From JBCCGL01 sp039029275 (GTDB lineage: Bacteria > Pseudomonadota > Gammaproteobacteria > JBCCGL01), in NCBI GenBank assembly GCA_039029275.1, contig JBCCGL010000010.1, positions 1-64,000 of the forward strand: DNA of 64,000 nt, in the 5' to 3' direction. The first letter of the stretch is position 1. Every line of letters begins with the position of its first letter. The translations under genes were made by a program, and so were the position numbers. Below, one piece after another: positions 25,685 through 33,818 of this stretch. The notes beneath the pieces were generated by a model. The model worked only from the letters and a program-made list of their open reading frames with translations, did not search any database and was not told the origin of the DNA.

Positions 25685-26494
25685 CTAGTCGAGATAAAGA
25701 GGCGTAAACGCACGCTCGCCGTTGATGCGGTATCGATCGATAAGCGATTGCGCGGGCTCGGATTTGAGCCAATCGACCAGCGCACCGGCTGCGGCAGTAT
25801 TCACATGCGGGTGCCGCGTTGGACTGACGGCGATTACCGAATACGGGTTATACAGAGGCGGACTCGAAGAATACAGCGGTGCCAGCCCGCTGCCCTCGCG
25901 CAGCTTGAGCCAGGTCCCGCGATCGGTCACCGTGTAAGCCCGCAATTCGCCGGCAATCTGTAACACCTTGCCCATGCCCTGCCCCGCTTCGCGGTACCAG
26001 ACACCCTGCGGTGAAAGATCGGCTTCGCGCCAGATCGACAACTCACGCATATGCGTGCCGGAGTCATCGCCGCGCGAAATAAACAGGCTTTGCGCGCTGT
26101 GCAGTCGACGAAACGCATCAACTGCGGACGCCGCACCGTCAAGCTTCGCCGGATCATGCTCGGGCCCGACGATTAAAAAGTAGTTGAACATAAACGGTTC
26201 GCGCGACACGCCAAAGCCCGAATCGACAAATGCTTCCTCGGCGGTTTTGGCGTGCACCATCACAACATCAACGTCGCCGTTTTCACCCAGCCTGAGCGCC
26301 TTGCCAGTGCCGACAGAAATAATTTGCACATCGACATCGTGCGCAGCCTCAAATTCCGGAAGGATCGCACCCAGCAAGCCGGAATTCTCTGTGCTGGTGG
26401 TTGTAGCGAGCCGCAGCACCGATTGCGCAGAGGTGCTTAAGGGAGATGCGAGCAAAAACAGCGAGGATATCGTGGCGGCGATTAACTTCAGCAT
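25685..26494 (-). CDS. tupA: TupA-like tungstate ABC transporter substrate-binding protein
   Basis: The 269-residue product has a signal peptide (about 1-23, ending STSA) and the TupA signatures LRLATTTSTENSGLL, HDVDVQIISVGTGKALRLG, DVDVVMVHAK and RGDDSGTHMRE, which coordinate the oxyanion. It would deliver tungstate from the periplasm. The permease (tupB) and ATPase (tupC) are not in this window. It lies 26 bases upstream of the amidotransferase start on the same strand, an unexpected pairing. Confidence 0.85.
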   Translation of the reverse strand: MLKLIAATISSLFLLASPLSTSAQSVLRLATTTSTENSGLLGAILPEFEAAHDVDVQIISVGTGKALRLGENGDVDVVMVHAKTAEEAFVDSGFGVSREPFMFNYFLIVGPEHDPAKLDGAASAVDAFRRLHSAQSLFISRGDDSGTHMRELSIWREADLSPQGVWYREAGQGMGKVLQIAGELRAYTVTDRGTWLKLREGSGLAPLYSSSPPLYNPYSVIAVSPTRHPHVNTAAAGALVDWLKSEPAQSLIDRYRINGERAFTPLYLD

Positions 26495-26643
26495 GCAGCG
26501 TACTAACAGGTTTTCGGTGCAGATCGAACGAAGGGGCGCATTATTACAGCACTGAAGCGACAGCGCAGCAGAAATTTAAGAACGCACACCGAACAAAGTG
26601 CGTCGTTCGCGCGTCAATCCGAATCTCGCATTTTCTGCCCGGA

Positions 26644-26655
26644 TGATTATAATCA
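26644..26655 (+). promoter_or_regulatory. argD promoter -10 region within a perfect 12-base palindrome
   Basis: TGATTATAATCA reads the same on both strands and contains TATAAT at 26648-26653, a perfect -10 hexamer. No clear -35 is seen at the expected distance. The palindrome could be an operator for a repressor; it is shorter than a canonical ARG box, so ArgR control is only a possibility. Confidence 0.45.
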
Positions 26656-26662
26656 AGGTCTT

Positions 26663-26694
26663 AGCGGCGGCCTTTGGCTGCCGCTTTTGATTTT
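26663..26694 (+). promoter_or_regulatory. intrinsic-terminator-like hairpin in the argD leader
   Basis: AGCGGCGGCC and GGCTGCCGCT form a 10-bp stem (one G-U pair) around a TTT loop, followed by TTTTGATTTT and then directly by the GGAG ribosome binding site (26695-26698) of argD. With the -10 at 26648, transcription should start only a few bases before the stem, so this is almost the entire leader. It may be an attenuator, a 5' stabiliser, or control ribosome access. Confidence 0.5.
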
Positions 26695-26705
26695 GGAGAT
26701 CGAGA

Positions 26706-27878
26706 ATGTCGGCATTGATCAACGCGTACAACCGCCTCGCAATCACGCTTGAGCGCGGTGAAGGTGCGCGCGTCTGGGATACCGACGGCACTGAATACCT
26801 CGATGCGCTTGGCGGTATCGCGGTCACAGCACTGGGTCATTCGCACCCGGCTGTCACCGCCGCGATAACCGAACAGGCCGCAAAACTGATCCACACGTCG
26901 AACGTTTATCAGGTCAAAGCACAAGCCGATCTCGGCGAAAAGCTCTGCAGTGTCGCTGGCATGGATAAAGTCTTCTTCAGCAATTCAGGCGCCGAGGCGA
27001 ACGAAGCGATGATCAAGATCGCGCGCCTGCACGCGCGCAAACGCGAGATCGATTCACCTGCCATCGTAGTGATGGAAGGCAGCTTTCACGGTCGTACTAT
27101 GGCCACGCTGTCAGCGACTGGCAGCCGCAAGGTCCAGGCCGGATTCGAACCCCTTGTGCAAGGCTTCGTGCGCGTGCCGTTCAACGATGTCGATTCACTT
27201 AAAGCCGTGGCGGAAAACAACCCGCATGTGGTCGCGGTGATGTTCGAACCCATTCAAGGCGAAGGCGGTATCGTGCTGCCTGACGACGACTACATCGACG
27301 CGGTTCGCGCTGTTTGCGATGAACACAACTGGTTGATGATGCTCGATGAAATCCAATCAGGAATGGGGCGCACCGGTAAATGGTTCGCCTACCAGCACAG
27401 CGCAAGCACGCCCGACGTGATGAGCGTCGCCAAGGCTCTGGGCAATGGCGTACCCATCGGTGCGTGCCTGGCGAGTGGCGACGCCGCTGAGTTAATCCAG
27501 CCGGGGAATCACGGTTCTACGTTTGGCGGCAACCCACTGTCGTGCCGTGTCGGAGGGGCTGTTATCGACGCGATTGAAAACGATAAGCTGCTGGCCAGAG
27601 CCCAGACATTAGGCGCGCGTTTGCTAGACGGATTCAAAGCCGAACTGGCTGATGTATCCGCAGTGACCGACATTCGCGGCAGGGGAATGATGCTCGGCAT
27701 ACAGTTTGACCGTGACTGTCCCGAATTGGTCGGTAAAGCGATGCAAGCCGGTATTTTGATCAACGTCACGCGTGGCGACACGATTCGACTGTTGCCGCCG
27801 TACGTGATGAGCGACGCACAAGCTGACACACTTGTAGGACAACTCAGTGCCGTCGTCAAAGACGCGCTAGCAACCTAG
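26706..27878 (+). CDS. argD: acetylornithine aminotransferase
   Basis: The 390-residue class III PLP enzyme makes N-acetylornithine from the semialdehyde in arginine synthesis. Motifs include LGGIAVTALGHSHP, FFSNSGAEANEAMIK, LDEIQSGMGRTG and the PLP lysine K243 in VAKALGNGVPIGA. It can also serve in lysine synthesis. The ribosome binding site GGAG is 7 bases before the ATG. It lies 12 bases upstream of argF, forming an argDF operon. Confidence 0.95.
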   Translation: MSALINAYNRLAITLERGEGARVWDTDGTEYLDALGGIAVTALGHSHPAVTAAITEQAAKLIHTSNVYQVKAQADLGEKLCSVAGMDKVFFSNSGAEANEAMIKIARLHARKREIDSPAIVVMEGSFHGRTMATLSATGSRKVQAGFEPLVQGFVRVPFNDVDSLKAVAENNPHVVAVMFEPIQGEGGIVLPDDDYIDAVRAVCDEHNWLMMLDEIQSGMGRTGKWFAYQHSASTPDVMSVAKALGNGVPIGACLASGDAAELIQPGNHGSTFGGNPLSCRVGGAVIDAIENDKLLARAQTLGARLLDGFKAELADVSAVTDIRGRGMMLGIQFDRDCPELVGKAMQAGILINVTRGDTIRLLPPYVMSDAQADTLVGQLSAVVKDALAT

Positions 27879-27890
27879 TCTGCGTAAACG

Positions 27891-28790
27891 ATGGTTCGTC
27901 ATTACCTCAGCGAGTTCGATCTGAGCGCCACTGAATTCCGTGGAATTCTGTCACGCGCTAGCGAACTTAAAGTGCTGCAGAAATCCGGGACCCTGCACGA
28001 GTCGCTACCGAACAAAGTGCTTGGGATGATTTTTCAAAAATCGTCTACACGCACCCGCGTCTCATTCGAAACCGGTATGGTGCAACTCGGCGGCCACGCA
28101 TTATTTCTGTCGCCCAGCGACACACAACTCGGGCGCGGTGAGCCGATCGGTGACACAGCCAAAGTGTTATCGCAGATGGTCGACGCGGTGATGATTCGCA
28201 CCGCCGGCCACGACATCGTCGAGGAATTCGCACAGTCCGCATCCGTACCCGTGATCAATGGATTGTCCGACTTGCTTCACCCCTGCCAGTTATTGGCCGA
28301 TATGCAAACCTGCGTTGAGCTGCGTGGTGATATTGCTGGCAAAACAGTCGCCTGGGTGGGGGATGGCCACAATATGTGCAACTCCTATATTCAGACCGCG
28401 AAGTTGCTCGGGTTCAATCTGCGAATCGCCTGCCCTTCGGGTTTTGAGCCGGATGCGGCGATTCTGCAAAACTGCAGCGAAAACGCCACATTGATCCGCG
28501 ACCCTCGAGAGGCATGCGAGGCGGCAGATGTTGTCGTCACCGACGCATGGGTGAGCATGGGCCAGGAAGAGGAATCACAAAAGCGATGTGAGGCATTTGC
28601 ACCTTTCAGGGTAGACAGCGAACTGATGGCGCTGGCGAGTAATGATGCGCTGTTTTTACATTGTCTACCCGCGTATCGCGGCAAAGAAGTCACCGATGAG
28701 GTGATCGACGGCGAACAGAGCGCAGTGTGGGAAGAAGCGGGCAACCGGCTGCACGCACAAAAAGCGCTGATGGAATTTTTGTTGTTGTAG
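27891..28790 (+). CDS. argF: ornithine carbamoyltransferase
   Basis: The 299-residue enzyme forms citrulline from ornithine and carbamoyl phosphate. It shows the carbamoyl phosphate motif STRTR (52-56), DLLHPCQLLADMQT, DAWVSMGQE and the ornithine motif HCLPAYRG. Length and order are those of the anabolic enzyme. It follows argD in an operon. Cytoplasmic. Confidence 0.96.
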   Translation: MVRHYLSEFDLSATEFRGILSRASELKVLQKSGTLHESLPNKVLGMIFQKSSTRTRVSFETGMVQLGGHALFLSPSDTQLGRGEPIGDTAKVLSQMVDAVMIRTAGHDIVEEFAQSASVPVINGLSDLLHPCQLLADMQTCVELRGDIAGKTVAWVGDGHNMCNSYIQTAKLLGFNLRIACPSGFEPDAAILQNCSENATLIRDPREACEAADVVVTDAWVSMGQEEESQKRCEAFAPFRVDSELMALASNDALFLHCLPAYRGKEVTDEVIDGEQSAVWEEAGNRLHAQKALMEFLLL

Positions 28791-28891
28791 CGCGTATCTA
28801 CAGTGTGGCCACTCACGATGTGCTCTATTGTTTGATTTTTCACGCTTACGCACTACCATTTTGAACAAAATCGCACGCTAATCATCGACTT

Positions 28892-29659
28892 ATGACCATC
28901 AGTAAAACCAAGGCGTTTACGGCTCATCTCGCTATAAGCGTGTTGATTTTTGCTGTACTCAGCTGGTTTTTGCTGTTTCGCTGGTTCCCGGGTGAGTTGT
29001 TTTTTATCGACGGTGGCTGGCAAGGCATGCGCATTATCGCCGCCGTTGACCTGGTCCTTGGCCCGATGCTGACGCTTATTTTCTATAAGCCGGGTAAACC
29101 CAAAGTTGTTTTCGATCTCGCCATCATTGCCGTGGTGCAAACCTGCGCCCTGACCTATGGAGTGTGGTCGGCGCATCAGCAAAGCACCGTTGCACTCGCG
29201 TTTGTCGAAGGCCGCTTTGTTACCGTGGCGCATTCAGCGCTCGTGGCCGGTGATACCGAGATGCGTGCAGACGGCAAACCAACACAATCGCTCGACGCAT
29301 TCGACCAGCACCGTCCGGTTCAGGTGTTCGTCGAACCGCCGCCCCCAGATGAATACGGTCAATATCTTGCTGACGTGCTCAACGGCAAGTCCGAACTGCA
29401 TGAGCGCAGCCATCGCTTTCGCGCACTCGGTGAACATTTGGGCGACATAAACGCGTACAAGCAGACCCTGCCATTGCTCGAACAACAAAACCCGGTGCTG
29501 CACGATGTGTTCGTTGAGCACCTTTGGGAATCTGGATTCAACGCAGACGAGATCGACATTTACAAACTTAAAGCGCGCTATGGCGTCGGGCTGGTCATCG
29601 TGCCTCACGCAAGTCAGTCGATTGAGGACATTTTCGTGATTGAGGAGTCCGTGCAATAA
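28892..29659 (+). CDS. TfpX/TfpZ-family type IV pilin accessory protein
   Basis: The 255-residue membrane protein has three or four N-terminal helices (about 10-32, 45-62, 72-92) and a C-terminal soluble domain. Sequence features such as ISKTKAFTAHLAISVLIF, AVDLVLGPMLTLIFY and RYGVGLVIV are characteristic of TfpX/TfpZ, which help assembly of minor or accessory type IV pilins. No pilin gene is nearby. It is followed after 9 bases by a TauE/SafE gene. Confidence 0.82.
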   Translation: MTISKTKAFTAHLAISVLIFAVLSWFLLFRWFPGELFFIDGGWQGMRIIAAVDLVLGPMLTLIFYKPGKPKVVFDLAIIAVVQTCALTYGVWSAHQQSTVALAFVEGRFVTVAHSALVAGDTEMRADGKPTQSLDAFDQHRPVQVFVEPPPPDEYGQYLADVLNGKSELHERSHRFRALGEHLGDINAYKQTLPLLEQQNPVLHDVFVEHLWESGFNADEIDIYKLKARYGVGLVIVPHASQSIEDIFVIEESVQ

Positions 29660-29668
29660 TCGCGAATA

Positions 29669-30379
29669 ATGGAATACACCGTATTCGTCGTTATCGCTTT
29701 CTTCAGCTCGTTAGTATCTGCAATTTTCGGCATTGGCACTGCCTTACTGCTTCTGGGCGTTGGCGCATTTGTATTGCCGGTTAAAGAAACGATTGCGCTT
29801 TCGACTGTGCTTTTCCTCGCAGCCGGACTGACCAAAACCTCACTTTTTCGCACCTCGATAGACTGGAAGCTGGCTGCTGTAGTCACGCTGGCAAGTCTGC
29901 CGACCGCCTACATCGGTGCTGCGATGGTGGACACCATGCCGGTCGATTGGCTTAGGCGGTTGCTGGGATTAAGCATCGTCGCGTACCTGCTGATTACCAC
30001 TGTTTTCAGCCATGTAACAATCAAGTTGAATCAGTTCGGGTTGATTGCGGGTTCCGGCGTTTACGGTTTTGTCTCTGGCTTGCTTGGCAGCGGCAACGTG
30101 ATCAAAGCGCTTTTGTTTCGGGAACTCGCAATGGGAAAGGAATCCTTTGTCGGGATTATGGCCGCCACATCGATTCTGACAAACGTTGCTAAACTCAACG
30201 CATATGCGAACGATGGACTGTTACATGAGCGCCATCTTGTCGTTGGCGGCGCGCTGGTTGCGTGCGCGGTAGTGAGCGCCTATATAGGTCGCAATATTAT
30301 GCAAAAGATACCGCTCAACCGTTTTCGACACGGCGTTTCGCTAGTGCTTTTTTGCGCAGCACTCAACCTGCTGTGGTGA
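29669..30379 (+). CDS. TauE/SafE (TSUP) family membrane permease
   Basis: The 236-residue protein has about seven hydrophobic helices with internal similarity between halves, including FSSLVSAIFGIGTALLLLG and VYGFVSGLLGSGNVIKALLF, the repeated Gly-rich motifs of TSUP permeases. Family members export sulfite, sulfoacetate or related organosulfur anions; the substrate is not readable here. It is on the same strand as the upstream pilin accessory gene. Confidence 0.85.
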   Translation: MEYTVFVVIAFFSSLVSAIFGIGTALLLLGVGAFVLPVKETIALSTVLFLAAGLTKTSLFRTSIDWKLAAVVTLASLPTAYIGAAMVDTMPVDWLRRLLGLSIVAYLLITTVFSHVTIKLNQFGLIAGSGVYGFVSGLLGSGNVIKALLFRELAMGKESFVGIMAATSILTNVAKLNAYANDGLLHERHLVVGGALVACAVVSAYIGRNIMQKIPLNRFRHGVSLVLFCAALNLLW

Positions 30380-30512
30380 GATTGCAGACGTTCCCGAGAT
30401 AAGTTGGTTTCAGACATTTGTGAATTCCACGGAACTAATTTGCGAGCATCGAATCATAAAGCGCAAATCCTTAGGCATTGCAACGCAAAGCAGGGTTTGT
30501 AAAACTCGGTTA

Positions 30513-30536
30513 TCCGCCGCCGAATTAAACGGCGGA
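30513..30536 (+). promoter_or_regulatory. GC-rich hairpin in the bufA leader
   Basis: TCCGCCG and CGGCGGA form a perfect 7-bp stem with a 10-base loop, 32 bases before the bufA ATG and upstream of its GGGAG ribosome binding site (30555-30559). No T tract follows, so it is more likely a 5'-UTR stabiliser than a terminator. The rest of the gap 30380-30568 shows no gene. Confidence 0.4.
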
Positions 30537-30568
30537 AAAACATTAAACCTCATTGGGAGTCCTTAGAT

Positions 30569-30826
30569 ATGAGCAAACGTAACACCGCCGCAGCCGCGGC
30601 ACTTGCAAGTCTGGTTGCTGTTGGCATGAGCACTGTCGCGACCAACGCAGCAGCAGCCGAGATGGAAAAATGCTACGGCGTTGTTAAAGCAGGCAATAAT
30701 GACTGCCAGACTGCAACAAGCGCATGCGCAGGCACCTCAACCGCCGACGGCCAGAAAGACGCGTGGTTGCTGGTACCCAAAGGGATGTGTGCACGCCTGG
30801 TTGGCGGTAACACCGAAGCAGGTTAA
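30569..30826 (+). CDS. bufA: BufA-type bufferin precursor peptide (DUF2282)
   Basis: The 85-residue precursor has a signal peptide (about 1-30, ending AAAA), then EMEKCYGVVKAGNNDC, with four Cys in all (C35, C46, C53, C74) and AWLLVPKGMC. This is the DUF2282 family, now known as bufferins: exported peptides whose Cys are modified to thiooxazole-like rings by the BufB/BufC pair and bind copper. A strong GGGAG site precedes the start. The stop overlaps the bufB start by one base. Confidence 0.92.
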   Translation: MSKRNTAAAAALASLVAVGMSTVATNAAAAEMEKCYGVVKAGNNDCQTATSACAGTSTADGQKDAWLLVPKGMCARLVGGNTEAG

Positions 30827-31701
30827 TGATGCAAAGCGGCTCATCAGCCACGTTTGTTTCGACGCCAATCCCGGCTGTTGCCGGGATTGGACTTCGCGGG
30901 CCGCACTATCAAGCGATTGTCGATCAAAAACCAGACGTAGGGTGGCTCGAGGCGCACACGGAAAATTACTTTGGTGACGGCGGCGCACCTTTGTTTTATC
31001 TCGAAAAATGTCGAGAGAATTATCCCTTGAGCTTTCACGGCGTCGGCCTGTCTCTGGGAAGCGTTGACCCGATAAATCTCGACCATCTAGCTAAGACCAA
31101 ATCGTTGATCCAGCGTTTCCAACCCGGCTTGATTTCGGAGCACCTGAGCTGGGGCTCGATTGATGGCGAGCATTTCAACGACCTTTTACCCATGCCTTAC
31201 ACTGAGGAGGCACTCGCACATTTTTGCGAGCGCGTCGATCAAACGCAGGAATTTTTGGGTTGCCAAATGCTGGTCGAAAACCCATCCAGCTATCTCAGCT
31301 TTTCGCACTCGACGATCCCGGAATGGGAATTTTTCGTTGAGATAGCCAAGCGTACCGGATGCAGACTGGTAGTTGACGTAAACAATATTTTCGTCAGCGC
31401 GCAAAACCATAACTTTGATGCGGATGCCTACATCGATTTCATACCGCCGGATTTGGTCGGCGAAATCCATCTCGCTGGGCACGCCATCAACACCCACGAC
31501 ACAGTTAAGATTTTAATCGACGACCATGGCTCGGTCGTAAGCGATTCAGTCTGGACACTATTTGTACGCGCAATTGGTCGCTTCGGTGCGAAACCGTCGC
31601 TGGTCGAGTGGGACAGCAATATACCGCCACTTGAAGAATTACTCGCAGAAGCACAAACCGCGCAAGGGATTCTGGATGAGTGTCGTGCCCTCGTTGCCTG
31701 A
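30826..31701 (+). CDS. bufB: BufB, multinuclear non-haem iron oxidase (DUF692)
   Basis: The 291-residue protein is a TIM-barrel MNIO enzyme. Metal-ligand motifs are visible: WLEAHTENYF, LSFHGVGLSLGS, LISEHLSW, LVENPSSYLS, LVVDVNNIFVSAQNH, GEIHLAGH and SLVEWDSNIP. MNIOs oxidise Cys side chains of ribosomal peptides; here the substrate should be bufA immediately upstream. It overlaps bufC by 26 bases. Cytoplasmic. Confidence 0.95.
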   Translation: MMQSGSSATFVSTPIPAVAGIGLRGPHYQAIVDQKPDVGWLEAHTENYFGDGGAPLFYLEKCRENYPLSFHGVGLSLGSVDPINLDHLAKTKSLIQRFQPGLISEHLSWGSIDGEHFNDLLPMPYTEEALAHFCERVDQTQEFLGCQMLVENPSSYLSFSHSTIPEWEFFVEIAKRTGCRLVVDVNNIFVSAQNHNFDADAYIDFIPPDLVGEIHLAGHAINTHDTVKILIDDHGSVVSDSVWTLFVRAIGRFGAKPSLVEWDSNIPPLEELLAEAQTAQGILDECRALVA

Positions 31702-32467
31702 ACTGCAGCGTGCATTCTCTAATGACTTGCATGGTGAATCGGCATCGCAAACGGAACGGATGATCAAGCCGGGAAAGTTTTCCTCCGAGCGACTCATTCA
31801 GGTTTACCGCAATAACTTTCAAATCAGTTTGACGACAGCGCTGCGTGATATTTACCCGACCATTGACACGCTGGTTGGTGAAGGTTTTTTTAATTATTTG
31901 GCCAACGCGTATATTTCTGCACACCCCTCAAGGCACGGAAACCTGCATGAATTCGGGTCATCACTGACCGAATTTTTGGGTCGTTTCGAGGCGGCTTCCA
32001 GCCTCCCCTACTTATCCGACGTCGCATCTGTCGACTGGGCAAGTCACCGCGCTTTCCATGCCGCGGACACGCAAGCAGTGTCACAGAAAAAGCTAGCCCA
32101 GATAGCGCCAACAGATTATCCCGCACTTAAATTCAAGTTAAGCGAATCCACGACCCTGATTTCATCCGAATTCCCCACATTTTCAATCTGGCAGTTTGCG
32201 CAACGCGATAATCCAAATACCGAACCACCCGCAGTAGATGGCGGCGGGGAGTGCGTGCTTGTGCATCGTCCGCGTCTTGAATCCGAGGTCTTTCAAATCA
32301 CGGGTACTGAATACCGCCTACTATTTGAATTGAAAAATGAACAAACGCTCGGTGCCGCAGTCGAACGGGCGGTCACCGAAGAAAGCAATAACATGGCTTT
32401 TGATTTGAACAACTCTCTGCAACGTTTTTTCGCGGCAGGCGTTGTTTCAGATGTCTGGCTAGATTGA
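31676..32467 (+). CDS. bufC: BufC, MNIO partner protein (DUF2063)
   Basis: I start at 31676 (MSVVPSLPELQRAFSNDL), which begins the DUF2063 domain; the frame is open further upstream inside bufB. The 263-residue protein has the domain signature FSSERLIQVYRNNFQISL and YPTIDTLVGEGFFNYLANAY, followed by a less conserved C-terminal domain. BufC-like partners bind the precursor peptide and present it to the MNIO. It overlaps bufB by 26 bases. Confidence 0.9.
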   Translation: MSVVPSLPELQRAFSNDLHGESASQTERMIKPGKFSSERLIQVYRNNFQISLTTALRDIYPTIDTLVGEGFFNYLANAYISAHPSRHGNLHEFGSSLTEFLGRFEAASSLPYLSDVASVDWASHRAFHAADTQAVSQKKLAQIAPTDYPALKFKLSESTTLISSEFPTFSIWQFAQRDNPNTEPPAVDGGGECVLVHRPRLESEVFQITGTEYRLLFELKNEQTLGAAVERAVTEESNNMAFDLNNSLQRFFAAGVVSDVWLD

Positions 32468-32555
32468 TTCGGGACCTGGCCAGGGAACGCGAGAAATAAT
32501 CTGGCAACGTATCACTCCAACACCAAATGAAGACAACGAGAATGAGGAAAAAACA

Positions 32556-33008
32556 ATGGCGATAGTCACGCTCCTGAGAAATGTACTGAAGCCTTCCATC
32601 GGATGGTTGGCGCTGGCAACTCCGCTGATCGATCTGGTTCTGCGTCTGTATGTAGCGAACATATTCTGGAAATCGGGACAAACCAAAATTGCGAATATGG
32701 ATCAGACAGTACAACTGTTTGAATACGTATATCAGGTACCGGTTTTGCCACCTGCGTTTGCGGCTTATCTTGCGACGTACGCGGAATTGATTTTCCCTAT
32801 ACTGCTGGTTTTAGGCCTCGCTACACGTTTCGCTGCGCTGTCGCTGACAATCCTGAATATCGTTGCGGTTATTTCATTTCCAGACTTGAACGATGCCGGA
32901 CTGCAACAACACATCGTCTGGGGAATCATGCTGCTTGTCACCTTGTTGCACGGTCCAGGCAAGCTCGCAGTGGACCACTGGATTCACAAGAAATACTGGG
33001 ACGAGTAG
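32556..33008 (+). CDS. DoxX-family membrane protein of the bufferin operon
   Basis: The 150-residue protein has four predicted helices (about 18-38, 66-86, 88-104, 114-132) and the DoxX motif LRLYVANIFWKSGQTKI near the N-terminus. DoxX proteins are common last genes of bufferin and related operons, where their role is unknown; redox or quinone-linked membrane functions have been proposed for the family. It starts 88 bases after bufC on the same strand. Confidence 0.85.
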   Translation: MAIVTLLRNVLKPSIGWLALATPLIDLVLRLYVANIFWKSGQTKIANMDQTVQLFEYVYQVPVLPPAFAAYLATYAELIFPILLVLGLATRFAALSLTILNIVAVISFPDLNDAGLQQHIVWGIMLLVTLLHGPGKLAVDHWIHKKYWDE

Positions 33009-33021
33009 ATTATTGGTTGAG

Positions 33022-33046
33022 CGGCGGGGGCGATTTGCGCCCGCCG
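33022..33046. terminator. GC-rich hairpin between the convergent DoxX and GDPD genes
   Basis: CGGCGGG (33022-33028) and CCCGCCG (33040-33046) form a perfect 7-bp stem with an 11-base loop, followed by TTGTT. It sits in the 42-base gap between two convergent stops and probably terminates from the bufferin side; T tract is short. Confidence 0.55.
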
Positions 33047-33050
33047 TTGT

Positions 33051-33803
33051 TCAAACACCCTGAAGGCGTTCAGGAAAATCGCTAATCACGCATGCGACGC
33101 CCCACTCGAGCAATTCCTCAGCGCGATCTCGTTTATTCACCGTATACACCAGGACTGGATAACCTTGCGCGTGTATTGCATCGACCTGGTGCTTTTGTAG
33201 CGGTTCGTCTTCAGCGTGAAGTGATACGGCACCAAATTCCTGCAATTTTCGTTGCCAGTTGTCAGGAACGTCTTCTACTAACCAGCCGCGCGAAAACTCG
33301 CCTGCCACTTCAGCGATTCTCTGCATTACTGATTCGTTAAAGCTCGACAACAACAGCGGCATATTTCGCGGCCAGTGTTTTCGCAAAATATCAATGGTGT
33401 GGTCGACCGTTTCTTTTTCATTTCCGGTCTGCGATTTAATTTCCACGTTCACTCCCATGCCAAACTCGTCAAGCAGAGGAATAAGCTCACGAAACAAGGG
33501 AATTTTTTCTCCCAGGAACTGACCGGAAAAATGTGAGCCGGCGTCGAGCGTTTCAAGCACCGAATAGTGGGTTGTTCGCAGCGCACCGCTCCCATTGGTG
33601 CACCGATCAAGCGTGTAGTCATGAAACACCACAATCTCGCCACTGCCGGCCAGGTTCACATCAAGTTCGACAAATCTGACACCTAATTCCGCCGCACGCA
33701 TGAATGACGCGATGGTATTTTCCGGTGCGGTACCTTTCGCACCGCGATGACCAGCCACACGCGGCAGAGCCGAAAAATCAAAAGCCGGGAATTCGTTTAG
33801 CAA
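33051..33803 (-). CDS. glycerophosphodiester phosphodiesterase
   Basis: The 250-residue enzyme hydrolyses glycerophosphodiesters to glycerol-3-phosphate and alcohol. The catalytic motifs are AGHRGAKGTAPENTIASF, FVELDVNLAGSGEIVVFHD and VNVEIKSQ, and the end VYTVNKRDRAEELLEWGV is typical of the UgpQ type. There is no signal peptide, so it is likely cytoplasmic. It begins 15 bases after the DUF3570 stop and may be the last gene of that operon. Confidence 0.92.
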   Translation of the reverse strand: MLNEFPAFDFSALPRVAGHRGAKGTAPENTIASFMRAAELGVRFVELDVNLAGSGEIVVFHDYTLDRCTNGSGALRTTHYSVLETLDAGSHFSGQFLGEKIPLFRELIPLLDEFGMGVNVEIKSQTGNEKETVDHTIDILRKHWPRNMPLLLSSFNESVMQRIAEVAGEFSRGWLVEDVPDNWQRKLQEFGAVSLHAEDEPLQKHQVDAIHAQGYPVLVYTVNKRDRAEELLEWGVACVISDFPERLQGV

Positions 33804-33818
33804 AACAGGAGATAAAAA

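Noticed and set aside
28800..28815. AGTG-TGGC-CACT hairpin after argF as a terminator
   Set aside because: Short stem and no T tract directly following.
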